NCBI GenBank assembly: GCA_963785745.1
Contig: CAWAWR010000005.1
Location: forward strand, 1-64,000
Direction: 5' to 3'
Source of the DNA: VAZQ01 sp963785745
GTDB taxonomy: Bacteria; Pseudomonadota; Alphaproteobacteria; Rhizobiales; Xanthobacteraceae
Length of the DNA stretch: 64,000 nucleotides
Shown here: positions 16,782-25,856 of the stretch, in pieces
Numbering within the stretch: position 1 is the stretch's first letter
Layout: every line of letters starts with the position of its first letter
Position numbers and translations under genes: made by a program
Notes under the pieces: generated by a model
The model's input: the letters and a program-made list of their open reading frames with translations, nothing else
Told to the model about the DNA's origin: nothing
The model's database searches: none

Positions 16782-17492
16782 TTGACCGCGCCTCCCCGCC
16801 CCGCGCCCCGCGCCTTCGGCCACGTCGAGACGTGGGTGTTCGATCTCGACAACACGCTCTATCCGCACCACGTCAATCTCTGGCAGCAGGTGGACGTGCG
16901 CATCCGCGACTACATCGCGGACTTCCTCAAGATCAGTCACGAGGAAGCGTTCCGGCTGCAGAAGGACTACTACAAGCGCTACGGCACCTCGATGCGCGGC
17001 CTGATGACCGAGCACGGCATGAAGCCCGACGACTTCCTTGATTTCGTGCATCAGGTCGATCACTCGCCGCTGGAGCCGAACCCGCCGCTCGGTGTCGCCA
17101 TCGAACGGCTGTCCGGCCGCAAGCTCATCCTCACGAACGGCACGCGCAGCCATGCCGACGCGGTGCTGGCGCGGCTGCAGCTCGACCGCCACTTCGAAGA
17201 TGTGTTCGACATCGTCGCGGGCGAGCTCGAACCGAAGCCGTCGCCGCTGGTCTATGACCGTTTCCTCAAGGCGCATGGCGTCAATCCTGAACGGGCGGCG
17301 ATGTTCGAGGATCTCGCGCGCAACCTCGCGGTGCCGCACCGGCTCGGCATGACCACGGTGCTGGTGGTGCCGGAGAACACCCGCGAGGTGTTCCGCGAGG
17401 ACTGGGAGCTCGAAGGCCGCGACGAGCCCCACGTCGACCACGTCACCGACAACCTGGTCGGATTCCTGGAATCCATCGCGGCGACGCGCTAA
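16782..17492 (+). CDS. HAD-superfamily pyrimidine 5'-nucleotidase
   Basis: A 236-residue HAD phosphatase of the SDT1/pyrimidine 5'-nucleotidase type, expected to release phosphate from UMP/CMP or related nucleotides. Motif I is 'VFDLDNTLYPH' (Asp21 and Asp23), motif II is 'LILTNGTRSHA', motif III contains the Lys of 'ELEPKPSPLVYD', and motif IV is 'MFEDLARNL'. The helical cap (LWQQVDVRIRDYIADFL) follows motif I directly. The start appears to be TTG at 16782, ten bases after the argB stop. In relatives this gene also sits beside argB or the dap genes. Confidence 0.88.
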   Translation: MTAPPRPAPRAFGHVETWVFDLDNTLYPHHVNLWQQVDVRIRDYIADFLKISHEEAFRLQKDYYKRYGTSMRGLMTEHGMKPDDFLDFVHQVDHSPLEPNPPLGVAIERLSGRKLILTNGTRSHADAVLARLQLDRHFEDVFDIVAGELEPKPSPLVYDRFLKAHGVNPERAAMFEDLARNLAVPHRLGMTTVLVVPENTREVFREDWELEGRDEPHVDHVTDNLVGFLESIAATR

Positions 17493-17501
17493 GAAAGACT
17501 T

Positions 17502-18677
17502 ATGCGCAACCAGCAGAAGCTCTCCGTCGCGATCGTGGGTGCGGGCATCGGCGGCCTCGCCGTCGCGGCGGCGCTGCGCAAGTTTTTCATCGAGCCGGTG
17601 GTCTACGAGCAGGCCGACGCATTCGCCCGGGTCGGCGCCGGCATCCAGCAGAGCCCCAACGCGGTGAAAATCCATCGCTGGCTCGGCATCGAGGAGCGCA
17701 CGCGCGCGGCCGCTTTCGCGCCGGAGAGCTCGCTCAATCGCGACGCCCTCTCCGGCAAGGTCACCAACGACCACCCGCTCGGCCGCGAGGTCGAGGCGCG
17801 CTACGGCGCGCCCTACCTGACGATGCATCGCGGCGACCTGCATGACGCGCTGGCCTCGGTCGTGCCGGCGGGAAACATCCGGCTCGGCAAGAAGCTCACG
17901 CAAATCCGCGAGCGCGGCGCGCGCGTCGAACTCACCTTTGCCGACGGCACCGAGGTCGAAGCCGATACCGTCATCGGCGCCGACGGCGTGCACTCGCCGA
18001 TCCGCGACCATGTCGCCGGGCCCGAGCAGGCGCGCTTCACCGGACGGCTCGCCTACCGCACCACGTTTCCGGTGGCGCTGCTGCGCGGCGTCGATATCGG
18101 GCTTTCGCGCACGAAGTGGTGGGGCAAGGACCGCCACATCGTGATCTATTTCGTCACCGCCAAGCGCGACGAGGTCTATTTCACCACCAGCCAGCCGGAA
18201 AAGGCCGACTGGATGACCAAAGAGTCCTGGTCGATGAAGGGCGATCTCGCCGAGATGCGCGCGGCGTTCGCGAGCTTCCATTCCGAGGTGCAGCGCGTGC
18301 TCGCGGCCGCGCCGGAGGTGCACAAATGGGGCATCTACGAGCGCGACCCGCTGCCGACGTGGTCGAAAGGGAGCGTGGTCTTGCTTGGGGATGCTTGCCA
18401 TCCGATGACGCCCTATATGGCGTCCGGCGCGGCGATGGCGCTGGAGGACGCCGCCGTGCTGGCGCGCGCGATCGATCAGGCCGACACGCTCGACGGCGCG
18501 TTCCGTCTCTACGAGCAGGCGCGCAAGCCGCGCGCGACGATGGTCCAGGCCGGCTCCAGCGCCAACACCTGGATGCGCAAAGAAACCAACCCCGACTGGC
18601 TCTACGGCTATGACGCGTCCCGCGTTCCGTTGCGGTCCTCGCTCGCAGCCGATGCCTCGACCTATTATAAGTCATGA
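17502..18677 (+). CDS. FAD-dependent aromatic monooxygenase, 6-hydroxynicotinate 3-monooxygenase (NicC)-like
   Basis: A 391-residue class A flavin monooxygenase. It has an FAD fold (AIVGAGIGGLAVAAAL), the 'DG' motif in 'VIGADGVHSPIRD', and the second FAD motif 'VVLLGDACHPMTPYMASGAA'. The length and the 'YGAPYLTMHRGDLHDAL' stretch match NicC-type enzymes, which decarboxylate and hydroxylate 6-hydroxynicotinate to 2,5-dihydroxypyridine. No other nic genes are nearby, so the true substrate is uncertain. Its TGA overlaps the ATG of the next gene (ATGA), so the two products are translationally coupled. Confidence 0.85.
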   Translation: MRNQQKLSVAIVGAGIGGLAVAAALRKFFIEPVVYEQADAFARVGAGIQQSPNAVKIHRWLGIEERTRAAAFAPESSLNRDALSGKVTNDHPLGREVEARYGAPYLTMHRGDLHDALASVVPAGNIRLGKKLTQIRERGARVELTFADGTEVEADTVIGADGVHSPIRDHVAGPEQARFTGRLAYRTTFPVALLRGVDIGLSRTKWWGKDRHIVIYFVTAKRDEVYFTTSQPEKADWMTKESWSMKGDLAEMRAAFASFHSEVQRVLAAAPEVHKWGIYERDPLPTWSKGSVVLLGDACHPMTPYMASGAAMALEDAAVLARAIDQADTLDGAFRLYEQARKPRATMVQAGSSANTWMRKETNPDWLYGYDASRVPLRSSLAADASTYYKS

Positions 18678-19525
18678 CCACAGAAACAAACGCACGCCCC
18701 GCCCTCATCGATACCCTCGACAAAGCTTCGACCCGACGCACCACCCCGGTGGGCGACGGCGACCTCGTCTGGCAAATCTGGGGCCGCGGTGAGCCACTGG
18801 TGCTGCTGCACGGCGGCACCGGAAGCTGGATGCATTGGATGCGCAACATCGAAGATCTGTCGCGCGACTACATGCTGCTGGTGCCGGATATTCCGGGCTC
18901 CGGCGAATCCGCGCCCCCCGAAATGCCGACCGACGTGGAGAAGGTCGCCGCCGTGCTGGTCGCCGGTATCGACGCGATCCTCGGGCCGGACCGCCGCTTC
19001 GCCGTCGCCGCCTTTTCCATGGGCGGGCTGATTTCCGGTTACGTGGCAAAGCTCGCGGGCGAGCGGCTCACCTGCCTGGTGCTGGTCGGCGCGGTCGGCA
19101 CCACGGCCCGGCGCGGCGTGATGGCGCCGATGAGATCGTGGCGGCGGCTGCCGACCGACGACGAGAAGCGCGAAGCGCATCGCATCAACCTCGGCATCCT
19201 GATGGTGCACAATCCGGCGTCGATCGGCGAAGATGCCGTCTACATGCAGCACCACAATGCCGAGCGCTCGCGGGTGCGCGGCAAGCACATCAACCCGACC
19301 GGCGATCTCTCGAAGACCCTGCCGGAATTCAAGGGCCGGCTCGCCAGCATCTGGGGCGAGCATGACGCCACCGCCGGGCCTTATCTCGATGAGCGGCGGG
19401 AGAAGCTCCAGCAATTCCAGCCGGGCGCGGGCTTCGACGTCATTCCCGGCGCCGGACACTGGGTGCAGTACGAAGCGCCGGACGAATTCAACCGGCTGCT
19501 GCGAAAGCGGTTGAACGGCGGCTGA
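18674..19525 (+). CDS. alpha/beta-hydrolase
   Basis: A 283-residue alpha/beta-fold hydrolase. The oxyanion segment is 'PLVLLHGGTGSWMHWMRNI', and the nucleophile elbow reads 'VAAFSMGGLISGY', with Ala in place of the usual first Gly. An acid lies in 'IWGEHDAT', and the catalytic His in 'PGAGHWVQYEAPDEFN'. It overlaps the monooxygenase by four bases, and a ring-cleavage or deformylation step (as NicD acts in nicotinate degradation) would fit that context. This is an inference only. It converges on hupE with a 3-bp gap. Confidence 0.85.
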   Translation: MTTETNARPALIDTLDKASTRRTTPVGDGDLVWQIWGRGEPLVLLHGGTGSWMHWMRNIEDLSRDYMLLVPDIPGSGESAPPEMPTDVEKVAAVLVAGIDAILGPDRRFAVAAFSMGGLISGYVAKLAGERLTCLVLVGAVGTTARRGVMAPMRSWRRLPTDDEKREAHRINLGILMVHNPASIGEDAVYMQHHNAERSRVRGKHINPTGDLSKTLPEFKGRLASIWGEHDATAGPYLDERREKLQQFQPGAGFDVIPGAGHWVQYEAPDEFNRLLRKRLNGG

Positions 19526-19528
19526 GGG

Positions 19529-20143
19529 TCACGCGCCCGTCGCGTAGCGCTGCAGGACGATCGCGGCACCGGCGCCGACGGCGAACGCGCCGATCACCCG
19601 CATGGCCAGGAGCTGCAGCTGCGTGCGGCCCGTCAGCAGGCGCACGCCAAACATCACCGCGAGCGCAATGGCGGTCTGGATCGCGGCAAGCCCGATGAAA
19701 TAGGCGAGGATCGGCGTGCGCTCGGCGCCCGCGATCGCCTCGCCGAGCGCATAGCCGTTGATCAATCCGGCCGCCGCGAACAGCGCAAGCGTGAGGTCGC
19801 GGCGCAGCGGATGCTTGCGGAATACGATCAGCCCGAGCGCGACGACCGACAGCGCGACGAAGAGCTCCGCATTCGGCACCGTCGCCTCGCCAATATGCGC
19901 AGCCGCCCCGACCATGGTCGCGATCACATAACCGGTTGCGAGCAGCGCGCCTTTCGGCTGCATCGCCGCCAGACATCCCACCGCGATGACGGCCGCCAGA
20001 TGGTCCAGCCCGATGACCGGATGCCCGAGCCCCGAGAGCAGGCCATCCGAAAAGCTCGTCGGCGTCGTACCGCCCATGGCGTGGTGCGCGAGCGCCGGAT
20101 CGACGGCGAGAAGCGCCATCAGGGCGAATATGATTCCGGTCAT
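19529..20143 (-). CDS. HupE/UreJ-family membrane protein
   Basis: A 204-residue protein with a signal-like first segment (FALMALLAVDPALAHHAMGG) and about six further TM helices. The family signature is present as 'SGLGHPVIGLDHLAAVIAVG', with a second His in 'AHIGEATVPNAELF'. HupE/UreJ proteins are thought to move nickel or related ions for hydrogenase or urease, but no such enzyme lies in this window. Start at ATG 20143; a longer frame upstream lacks family features. It converges on the alpha/beta hydrolase. Confidence 0.85.
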   Translation of the reverse strand: MTGIIFALMALLAVDPALAHHAMGGTTPTSFSDGLLSGLGHPVIGLDHLAAVIAVGCLAAMQPKGALLATGYVIATMVGAAAHIGEATVPNAELFVALSVVALGLIVFRKHPLRRDLTLALFAAAGLINGYALGEAIAGAERTPILAYFIGLAAIQTAIALAVMFGVRLLTGRTQLQLLAMRVIGAFAVGAGAAIVLQRYATGA

Positions 20144-20286
20144 GCCATCCTCCACCGACCGGTTGGACTCTATCGCATCTTGCCGTGCCGCCAAATCGGT
20201 TGAGCAGAGAGGTCGGTTTCGCCAAAAGGTCCGATCAGATAGAACGTCGATGCAATGACGCCTCGCCACCGACCCTTTTGGTACCA

Positions 20287-21085
20287 ATGGTAGTCCCTGT
20301 TCCGCACCGTCGTCCGTTTTTCGACAAGCTCAGAAGCTCCGCACTCAAGCGCCGCCTGCTTGTGGTCTGCTGGCTCGCACGCCTGCTGGGGCGGGACAAA
20401 CGTCCGATCACCTGCCGCTATCTTGGCGCGGAATTCAGCGTGTACCCGGGCGAGGCGATCAACGACGATATCGCGATGAACCGTTATGAATGGCGCGAGC
20501 TCACGATGATGCTCGCGGCGGCCCGGGAATATCAGCCCAAGGTGTTCATCGACGTGGGCGCGAATGTCGGCGTCTACTCCTGCATCCTCGGAAAAGGCGG
20601 GATCGTGTCTCGCGTCGTGTCCTATGAGCCGGATCGCAGGAACTATGCGCGGCTCGCGGAGAACATCGAACGCAACGCGCTCGCCGGTATTGCGCAAGCG
20701 CGTGGCTGCGCCGTTGGCGACCGGCGCGGCACGGCGTCTCTGACGCCGGGCCCGGAGGACAATGCCGGGTGGTCAAAGCTCAACGGGACGGGCCTCGACG
20801 AATATACCGTGGATGTCGTCACGCTGGACGACGAGACTCGACATCCAGGGCAGCAGCATCCTGATCAAGATCGACGTGGAGGACTACGAAATGGAAGTCC
20901 TTGCCGGTGCCGAGCGTCTGTTGCGCCGGAACGGCGGCTACGCTCAGATCGAGGCGCGCGGGGACGAGCACGCCGACAAGGTCACAAAGCTGATGAGCGA
21001 CTATGGCTGGCGGCTCATCGATCGCTACCTGATCGATTTGAGCTTCGAGCGCGCGGTCCCGGGACCGGCGGCGACCGACCCCTGA
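20287..21085 (+). pseudogene. FkbM-family methyltransferase, one frameshift
   Basis: From ATG 20287 the product reads through a Rossmann fold with 'VFIDVGANVGVYSCILGKGG' (SAM motif I), 'VVSYEPDRRNYARLAENIER' and 'YTVDVVTLDD'. Near 20835 the frame fails. The next frame supplies the expected continuation, 'ILIKIDVEDYEMEVLAGAER', through to a stop at 21083-21085. A single-base indel would restore a ~265-residue FkbM methyltransferase, the type that O-methylates sugars or polyketides. Recent mutation or sequence error is equally possible. It lies alone between hupE and dapD. Confidence 0.8.
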
Positions 21086-21190
21086 GACCATGAGCCGGCG
21101 GCCCGCACAGGTGCACACGCAAGCCCGGCCGCCTTGACATCCCCCGCCCTTCCCTCGACAAAACGCGCTCCCAAGCGCCCGAGGAAACCC

Positions 21191-22021
21191 ATGTCGCACG
21201 CCGAACTTGCCAAGACCATCGACGACGCATTCGAAAAGCGCGACGGCATCAGCCCGTCGACCAAGGGACCGGTGCGCGACGCCGTGGAGACCGCGCTCGA
21301 CCTGCTCGACCGCGGCGCGGTGCGCGTCGCGGTCAAGGGCGACAACGGCAACTGGTCGGTCAATCAGTGGCTCAAGAAGGCGGTGCTGCTGTCGTTCCGG
21401 CTCAACGACATGAGCATTGTCGGCGGCGGCCCCGGCCAGTCGGTGTGGTGGGACAAGGTCGCCTCCAAGTTCGAAGGCTGGGACGACGCGCGCTTCCGCG
21501 AGGCCGGCTTCCGCGCGGTGCCGAACTGCGTGGTGCGGCGCTCGGCCTACGTCGCGCCCGGCGTCGTGCTGATGCCTTCCTTCGTCAATATCGGCGCCTA
21601 TGTCGATTCCGGCACCATGATCGACACCTGGGCGACCGTCGGCTCCTGCGCGCAAGTCGGCAAAAACTGTCACATCTCCGGCGGCGCCGGCATCGGCGGC
21701 GTGCTGGAGCCGCTGCAGGCCGGCCCCGTCATCATCGAGGACAACTGCTTCGTCGGCGCGCGCTCGGAAGTCGCCGAGGGCGTCATCTTGCGCGAAGGCT
21801 CGGTCCTCTCCATGGGCGTATACCTTGGCGCCTCGACGCGCATCGTCGACCGCGAGACCGGCGCGATCCACCAGGGCGAGGTGCCGCCCTATTCGGTCGT
21901 GGTGCCGGGATCGTTGCCGGGCAAGAGCGGCGGGCCGAGCCTCTATTGCGCGGTGATCGTCAAGCGCGTCGACGAGAAGACGCGCTCCAAGACGTCGATC
22001 AACGAACTGTTGCGGGATTGA
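21191..22021 (+). CDS. dapD: 2,3,4,5-tetrahydropyridine-2,6-dicarboxylate N-succinyltransferase
   Basis: A 276-residue left-handed beta-helix acyltransferase of lysine/diaminopimelate synthesis that transfers succinyl from succinyl-CoA. Hexapeptide-type repeats run through 'VVRRSAYVAPGVVLMPSFVN', 'IDTWATVGSCAQVGKN' and 'ISGGAGIGGVLEPLQ'. The C-terminal 'VVVPGSLPGKSG' loop is diagnostic. Start at ATG 21191 with GAGG upstream; an in-frame ATG at 21134 adds 19 residues of low-complexity sequence. dapE follows 1.7 kb on, the two separated by three DUF805 genes. Confidence 0.97.
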   Translation: MSHAELAKTIDDAFEKRDGISPSTKGPVRDAVETALDLLDRGAVRVAVKGDNGNWSVNQWLKKAVLLSFRLNDMSIVGGGPGQSVWWDKVASKFEGWDDARFREAGFRAVPNCVVRRSAYVAPGVVLMPSFVNIGAYVDSGTMIDTWATVGSCAQVGKNCHISGGAGIGGVLEPLQAGPVIIEDNCFVGARSEVAEGVILREGSVLSMGVYLGASTRIVDRETGAIHQGEVPPYSVVVPGSLPGKSGGPSLYCAVIVKRVDEKTRSKTSINELLRD

Positions 22022-22047
22022 CGACACGGACGACGAGGCGGACGACG

Positions 22048-22464
22048 ATGAACTGGGCCTATCTCTTCACCAGCATCGATGGCCGCATCAACCGGCAGCC
22101 GTTCTGGATCGCGCTCCTGTGCTTGGCGGTGCCGGAGCTGATCGCGCATTTCACGATCGGCGATCGCTGGAGCTCGATCGGCAGCTTGATCCTCGCCTAT
22201 CCGAATTTCGCGGTATTCGCCAAGCGCGGCCACGACCGCAACGTGCCGACCTGGGTCCCCGGCATTCTTATCGCCGGCTCCATCATTGTCAGCCTGCTGA
22301 CGCTCCTTGACTTGGTCGGCGGGCCGGAAAGCCCGAACACGCTGTTCTACGTGCTCGTCGTCCCGCTCGGCATCATGGCTCTCATTCTGCTCGTCGATTT
22401 CGGATTCCGCCGCGGCACCGCCGGGCCGAACCGCTACGGCCCCGATCCGCTTGACGCTCGATAG
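22048..22464 (+). CDS. DUF805 membrane protein, copy 1
   Basis: A 138-residue integral membrane protein, about four TM segments. DUF805 marks are present but drifted: 'FTSIDGRINRQPFW' at the N-terminus, 'AVFAKRGHDRNVPTW' in place of the usual 'KRLHDRN-x-SGW', and the C-terminal 'FRRGTAGPNRYGPDPL'. Its start lies 26 nt after dapD, so co-transcription is likely. The family has no established biochemical role. It is the most divergent of the four copies here. Confidence 0.85.
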   Translation: MNWAYLFTSIDGRINRQPFWIALLCLAVPELIAHFTIGDRWSSIGSLILAYPNFAVFAKRGHDRNVPTWVPGILIAGSIIVSLLTLLDLVGGPESPNTLFYVLVVPLGIMALILLVDFGFRRGTAGPNRYGPDPLDAR

Positions 22465-22546
22465 CCGGCCTCGCAACGGGCTGGCCGTGCGGCGGGAAAT
22501 TGTTTGAACTGTCCGTCTGAGAGGCTGGCCCTTGGAGGGGCCAGCC

Positions 22547-22999
22547 ATGACCACAAGCCAGTGGCTCTTTTCATTTCGCGGCCGCCTGATCCGCTTTGGC
22601 TACTGGATGGCGATGCTCGCGCTCGTTCCGATGTTGTTCGTCGCGTTTCTTGCCACCCTTCTGGCCGCTTTCAGTTCTCCCTCCTTCGGCAATGGACTGG
22701 CAGGATTGAGCCTCTATTTGTTCGTGCTGCTGGCCACCCACATACCGCCGCTCTGGATCGCCTTGGCGGTCGGCGTGAAGCGCCTGCACGACCGCAACAG
22801 GTCGGGCTGGTGGCTCATCTTGTTCTATGTCGCGCCCGGCGTTCTGTATGTGACCGGTGAGACGATCGGTGGATTTGGCATCGGGCTCGCGCTGGCAGGC
22901 GTGGCGATCTTTGTATGGGCGCTGGTCGAGCTCGGCTTGCTGCGCGGCACCACGGGCGTCAACCGATACGGTCCCGACCCGTTTGCACTCACTGGCTGA
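22547..22999 (+). CDS. DUF805 membrane protein, copy 2
   Basis: A 150-residue membrane protein with four hydrophobic segments. The family pattern is clear: 'LFSFRGRLIRFGYWMAM' at the N-terminus, 'AVGVKRLHDRNRSGWWLI' in the middle loop and 'LLRGTTGVNRYGPDPF' at the end. The start is ATG 22547, preceded by TTGGAGGGGCC. It is 82 bp after copy 1 and in the same direction. The conserved polar 'KRLHDRN' loop and 'NRYGPDP' tail are probably cytoplasmic. Function is unknown. Confidence 0.88.
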   Translation: MTTSQWLFSFRGRLIRFGYWMAMLALVPMLFVAFLATLLAAFSSPSFGNGLAGLSLYLFVLLATHIPPLWIALAVGVKRLHDRNRSGWWLILFYVAPGVLYVTGETIGGFGIGLALAGVAIFVWALVELGLLRGTTGVNRYGPDPFALTG

Positions 23000-23107
23000 T
23001 CACCAAACTTGTCGTGCCGGACTTGCGATTCGTCGATCGAACTCGCGAGCTTTACCGCAAGCCATCGAAGTCCTAAGCTTGGGAATCGGAAGCTGGGGAG
23101 AATCAAA

Positions 23108-23599
23108 ATGTCGGATATCAACTGGGGTAATCTCCTGTTCGGTTTCAGCGGGCGGATCAATCGCGCCAAGTGGTGGCTGGCGGTTCTTATTTATGTCATC
23201 ATCGGCGTGGTCGCTGCGATCATAGCGGCCGTCGTTGGCGAAACTGTTGGCAACCTCGTAACGCTCGCCGCCGTCATTCCGCAGATTTGGATCGCCTTGG
23301 CCGCCGGCGCCAAACGGTTGCATGACCTCAACCGGACCGGCGCCTGGCTCGTTTTGTTCGTTCTCGGGCCGGTTGTCCTCCTCATCCTCTTTTTCGTCAT
23401 TGCCGGCATGGATGTCTTGCTGGCCCTCGCAGCGGGTGATCTCGACGCGACCACACTCGCTCGCATAGGCACCACCGGGGCCATTTTGAGCCTGCTGTGG
23501 TTGATCCTGGCCATCTGGGCGCTGATCTGGTTCGGCTGCCTGCGCGGCACGGTCGGCCCCAATCAGTACGGCCCGGACCCGCTCGAAGGCAAAGTCTAG
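23108..23599 (+). CDS. DUF805 membrane protein, copy 3
   Basis: A 163-residue DUF805 protein with four TM segments: 'LLFGFSGRINRAKWWLAVLI', the 'AAGAKRLHDLNRTGAWL' loop, a longer third loop than in copies 1 and 2, and the 'CLRGTVGPNQYGPDPLEG' tail. Start chosen at ATG 23108, with GGGGAG eight bases upstream; an ATG at 23009 gives a poor N-terminus. It precedes dapE by 96 bp on the same strand. Together with its neighbours it makes three DUF805 genes in a row within the dap interval. Confidence 0.9.
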   Translation: MSDINWGNLLFGFSGRINRAKWWLAVLIYVIIGVVAAIIAAVVGETVGNLVTLAAVIPQIWIALAAGAKRLHDLNRTGAWLVLFVLGPVVLLILFFVIAGMDVLLALAAGDLDATTLARIGTTGAILSLLWLILAIWALIWFGCLRGTVGPNQYGPDPLEGKV

Positions 23600-23695
23600 A
23601 GCCGGACGGAGCATCACCCCGGAGGCGCTGCGCGGACCATTGCGCAGCGCCGCGCCCGCGTTGACGGACGTTCGGCCCTGCCCTATTGGCGGGGC

Positions 23696-24883
23696 ATGAA
23701 CGCGCCCGCCACCGACGCCGTTGCCTTGGCCCGCGACCTGCTGCGCTGCCCCTCGGTGACACCGGCCGAGGGCGGCGCGCTGTCCGTGCTTGAAAACGTT
23801 CTCAAGTCCGCGGGCTTCGCCGTCCACCGGGTCACGTTCTCGGAGCCCGGCACCGCACCGGTCGAGAACCTCTACGCCCGCATCGGCACCGGTGCGCCGC
23901 ACCTCATGTTCGCCGGTCATACCGACGTGGTGCCGGCCGGCGATGACGCCGCCTGGTCGAAGCCTCCGTTCGCGGGTGAGGTCGTCGGCGACACGCTCTA
24001 TGGCCGCGGCGCAGTCGACATGAAGGGCGCGATCGCGTGCGCGGTGGCGGCCACGCTCGACCACCTTGCCGCAGGGCCGCTTCCGGGATCGATCTCGTTC
24101 CTGATCACCGGCGACGAGGAAGGCATCGCGGTCAACGGCACCGTCAAGCTCCTGCGGTGGGCGGCCGACCGTGGCGAACGGTTCGATCATTGCATCCTCG
24201 GCGAGCCCACGAACACGGATGCGCTCGGCGACATGGTCAAGGTCGGCCGGCGCGGCTCGCAGAACGGCACGCTGGTGGTGACCGGCAAGCAGGGCCACGT
24301 CGCCTATCCCGAGCGCGCCGACAATCCGGTGCGCGGGCTGGTCGCGCTGATGGGCGCGCTGATGTACGAGCCGCTCGACAACGGCTCGGCGCATTTCGGC
24401 CCCTCCAATCTCGAATTCACGTCGATCGACATCGGCAACCCGGTCGTGAACCTGATCCCGGCCGCGGCGCGCGCGCGCTTCAATGTGCGCTTCAACGACA
24501 ACTACACCCAGGAGTCGCTGCGCGCGCTGATCGAGCTGCGCGCACAAAACACTGCGCGCAGCCACATCCGCTGGCACATCGAGTGGGAGCCGTCGAACGC
24601 GGATGCGTTCCTGGCGCCGCCCGGACCGTTCACCGATCTGGTCGTCGGCGCTATTGCGGACGTAACCGGGCGCACGCCGGCGCTGTCCACCTCCGGCGGC
24701 ACCTCCGACGCGCGCTTCATCAAGAATTACTGCCCGGTGATCGAGTTTGGCCTGGTCGGGCGGACCATGCATCAGGTCGACGAGCGTACGCCGGTCGGCG
24801 ACCTCGTGCAGCTCACGGCGGTGTATCGGCGGATCCTTGAGTGGTATTTCGGATACGCCGACACCTTCAAGGGCTCAGCTTGA
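23696..24883 (+). CDS. dapE: succinyl-diaminopimelate desuccinylase
   Basis: A 395-residue M20-family dizinc hydrolase that removes succinate from N-succinyl-LL-diaminopimelate. Metal ligands are visible in 'MFAGHTDVVPAGD' (His75; Asp77 catalytic support), 'GRGAVDMKGAIAC' (bridging Asp) and 'ITGDEEGIAVNGT' (Glu pair). The later His lies in 'VGRTMHQVDERTPV'. The dimerisation lid holds 'RRGSQNGTLVVTGKQGHVAY'. The end overlaps the convergent Bug gene by 17 bp. With dapD it forms the succinylase route to meso-diaminopimelate. Confidence 0.96.
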   Translation: MNAPATDAVALARDLLRCPSVTPAEGGALSVLENVLKSAGFAVHRVTFSEPGTAPVENLYARIGTGAPHLMFAGHTDVVPAGDDAAWSKPPFAGEVVGDTLYGRGAVDMKGAIACAVAATLDHLAAGPLPGSISFLITGDEEGIAVNGTVKLLRWAADRGERFDHCILGEPTNTDALGDMVKVGRRGSQNGTLVVTGKQGHVAYPERADNPVRGLVALMGALMYEPLDNGSAHFGPSNLEFTSIDIGNPVVNLIPAAARARFNVRFNDNYTQESLRALIELRAQNTARSHIRWHIEWEPSNADAFLAPPGPFTDLVVGAIADVTGRTPALSTSGGTSDARFIKNYCPVIEFGLVGRTMHQVDERTPVGDLVQLTAVYRRILEWYFGYADTFKGSA

Positions 24884-25856
24884 TATTCGCCTTCTGGCCG
24901 AGATCGAGCCACTTGGCGATGTCCTGGTTGACGAACTTCGTGAACACGTCGGGCGCATTCGGCGCCGGCTCCGCGCCGGCCTCGATCAGCCGCTTCTTGG
25001 CGTCGTCAAGCGCGAGCACCTTTGCGGTGTCGGCGCTGATCTTGCTCACGATCGCGGCCGGCGTCTTGGCCGGTGCGAACAATCCGAACCAGCCGACTGA
25101 CGAGTAGTTCGGCAGGCCGGTGGCCGCGATGGTCGGAAAATCCGGGAACAGCTCCGAGCGTTCCGCGCCGGTGGTGCCGATCATGCGAAGCTTGCCGACC
25201 GCGATATGCTGCGTGACAACCTGCGGCGGCGAGAACAGCATGTTGATCTGTCCGCCGAGCAGGTCGTTCACCGCCGGGCCGGTGCCGCGATAAGGTACGT
25301 GCAGCAGGTTGACGCCCGCCATCTGGCCGAACAACGCACCGGAAAGATGCGACGCGGTGCCGACGCCCGACGAGCCGTAGGTCAGCTTGCCGGGGTTGGC
25401 CTTGGCATAGGCGATGATGTCGGCGGCGTTCTTCACCGGCACCGACGGATTGACCACCAGAATGTATGACGGCGCCGCCACCAGCGAGATCGGCGAGAGC
25501 TCTTTCGTGACCTCGTAGTTCGCGGGCTCGATGCCCTGGCTCGCCGCCACCGACAGGACGGCGCCGGTGGACGCCAGCATCAGCGTGTAGCCGTCGGCCG
25601 GCGAGGTGATGACCTGGCGCGCGCCGAGCAACCCTGACGCGCCGGGCTTGTACTCGGTCACCACGGTCTGCCCCCAGAGCCCCTGCAAGTGGTGCGCGAC
25701 CACGCGGCCGAGTACGTCGGTCGCCCCGCCCGGCGGGAACGGCACGATGATGCGCACGATATTGTTCGGATAGGCCTGCGCCCGCGCCGGCAAGGGGGCC
25801 AACGCGGCGGCCCCCGCAAAGGCCGTCGAGCCCAGGAATGCACGCCGTGAGATCAT
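24867..25856 (-). CDS. Bug-family (TctC-type) periplasmic substrate-binding protein 1
   Basis: A 329-residue extracytoplasmic receptor of the tripartite tricarboxylate transporter type. It has a Tat-like signal (MISRRAFLGSTAF, then an Ala-rich stretch ending ARAQA). Family marks follow: 'RIIVPFPPGGATDVLGRVVA', 'PADGYTLMLAS', 'YGSSGVGTASHLSGALF', 'LLHVPYRGTGPAVNDLLGGQ' and 'KLRMIGTTGAERSELFPDFP'. These proteins bind carboxylates or aromatic acids. No TctA or TctB is nearby, so it is an orphan receptor. It is clearly close in sequence to the copy at 30121-31089, suggesting a local duplication. Start at ATG 25856. Confidence 0.92.
   Translation of the reverse strand: MISRRAFLGSTAFAGAAALAPLPARAQAYPNNIVRIIVPFPPGGATDVLGRVVAHHLQGLWGQTVVTEYKPGASGLLGARQVITSPADGYTLMLASTGAVLSVAASQGIEPANYEVTKELSPISLVAAPSYILVVNPSVPVKNAADIIAYAKANPGKLTYGSSGVGTASHLSGALFGQMAGVNLLHVPYRGTGPAVNDLLGGQINMLFSPPQVVTQHIAVGKLRMIGTTGAERSELFPDFPTIAATGLPNYSSVGWFGLFAPAKTPAAIVSKISADTAKVLALDDAKKRLIEAGAEPAPNAPDVFTKFVNQDIAKWLDLGQKANIKLSP

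Noticed and set aside
16734..18401. A 555-codon minus-strand frame over the HAD and monooxygenase genes
   Set aside because: The plus-strand genes are clear family members, and the antisense product has biased composition and no motif.
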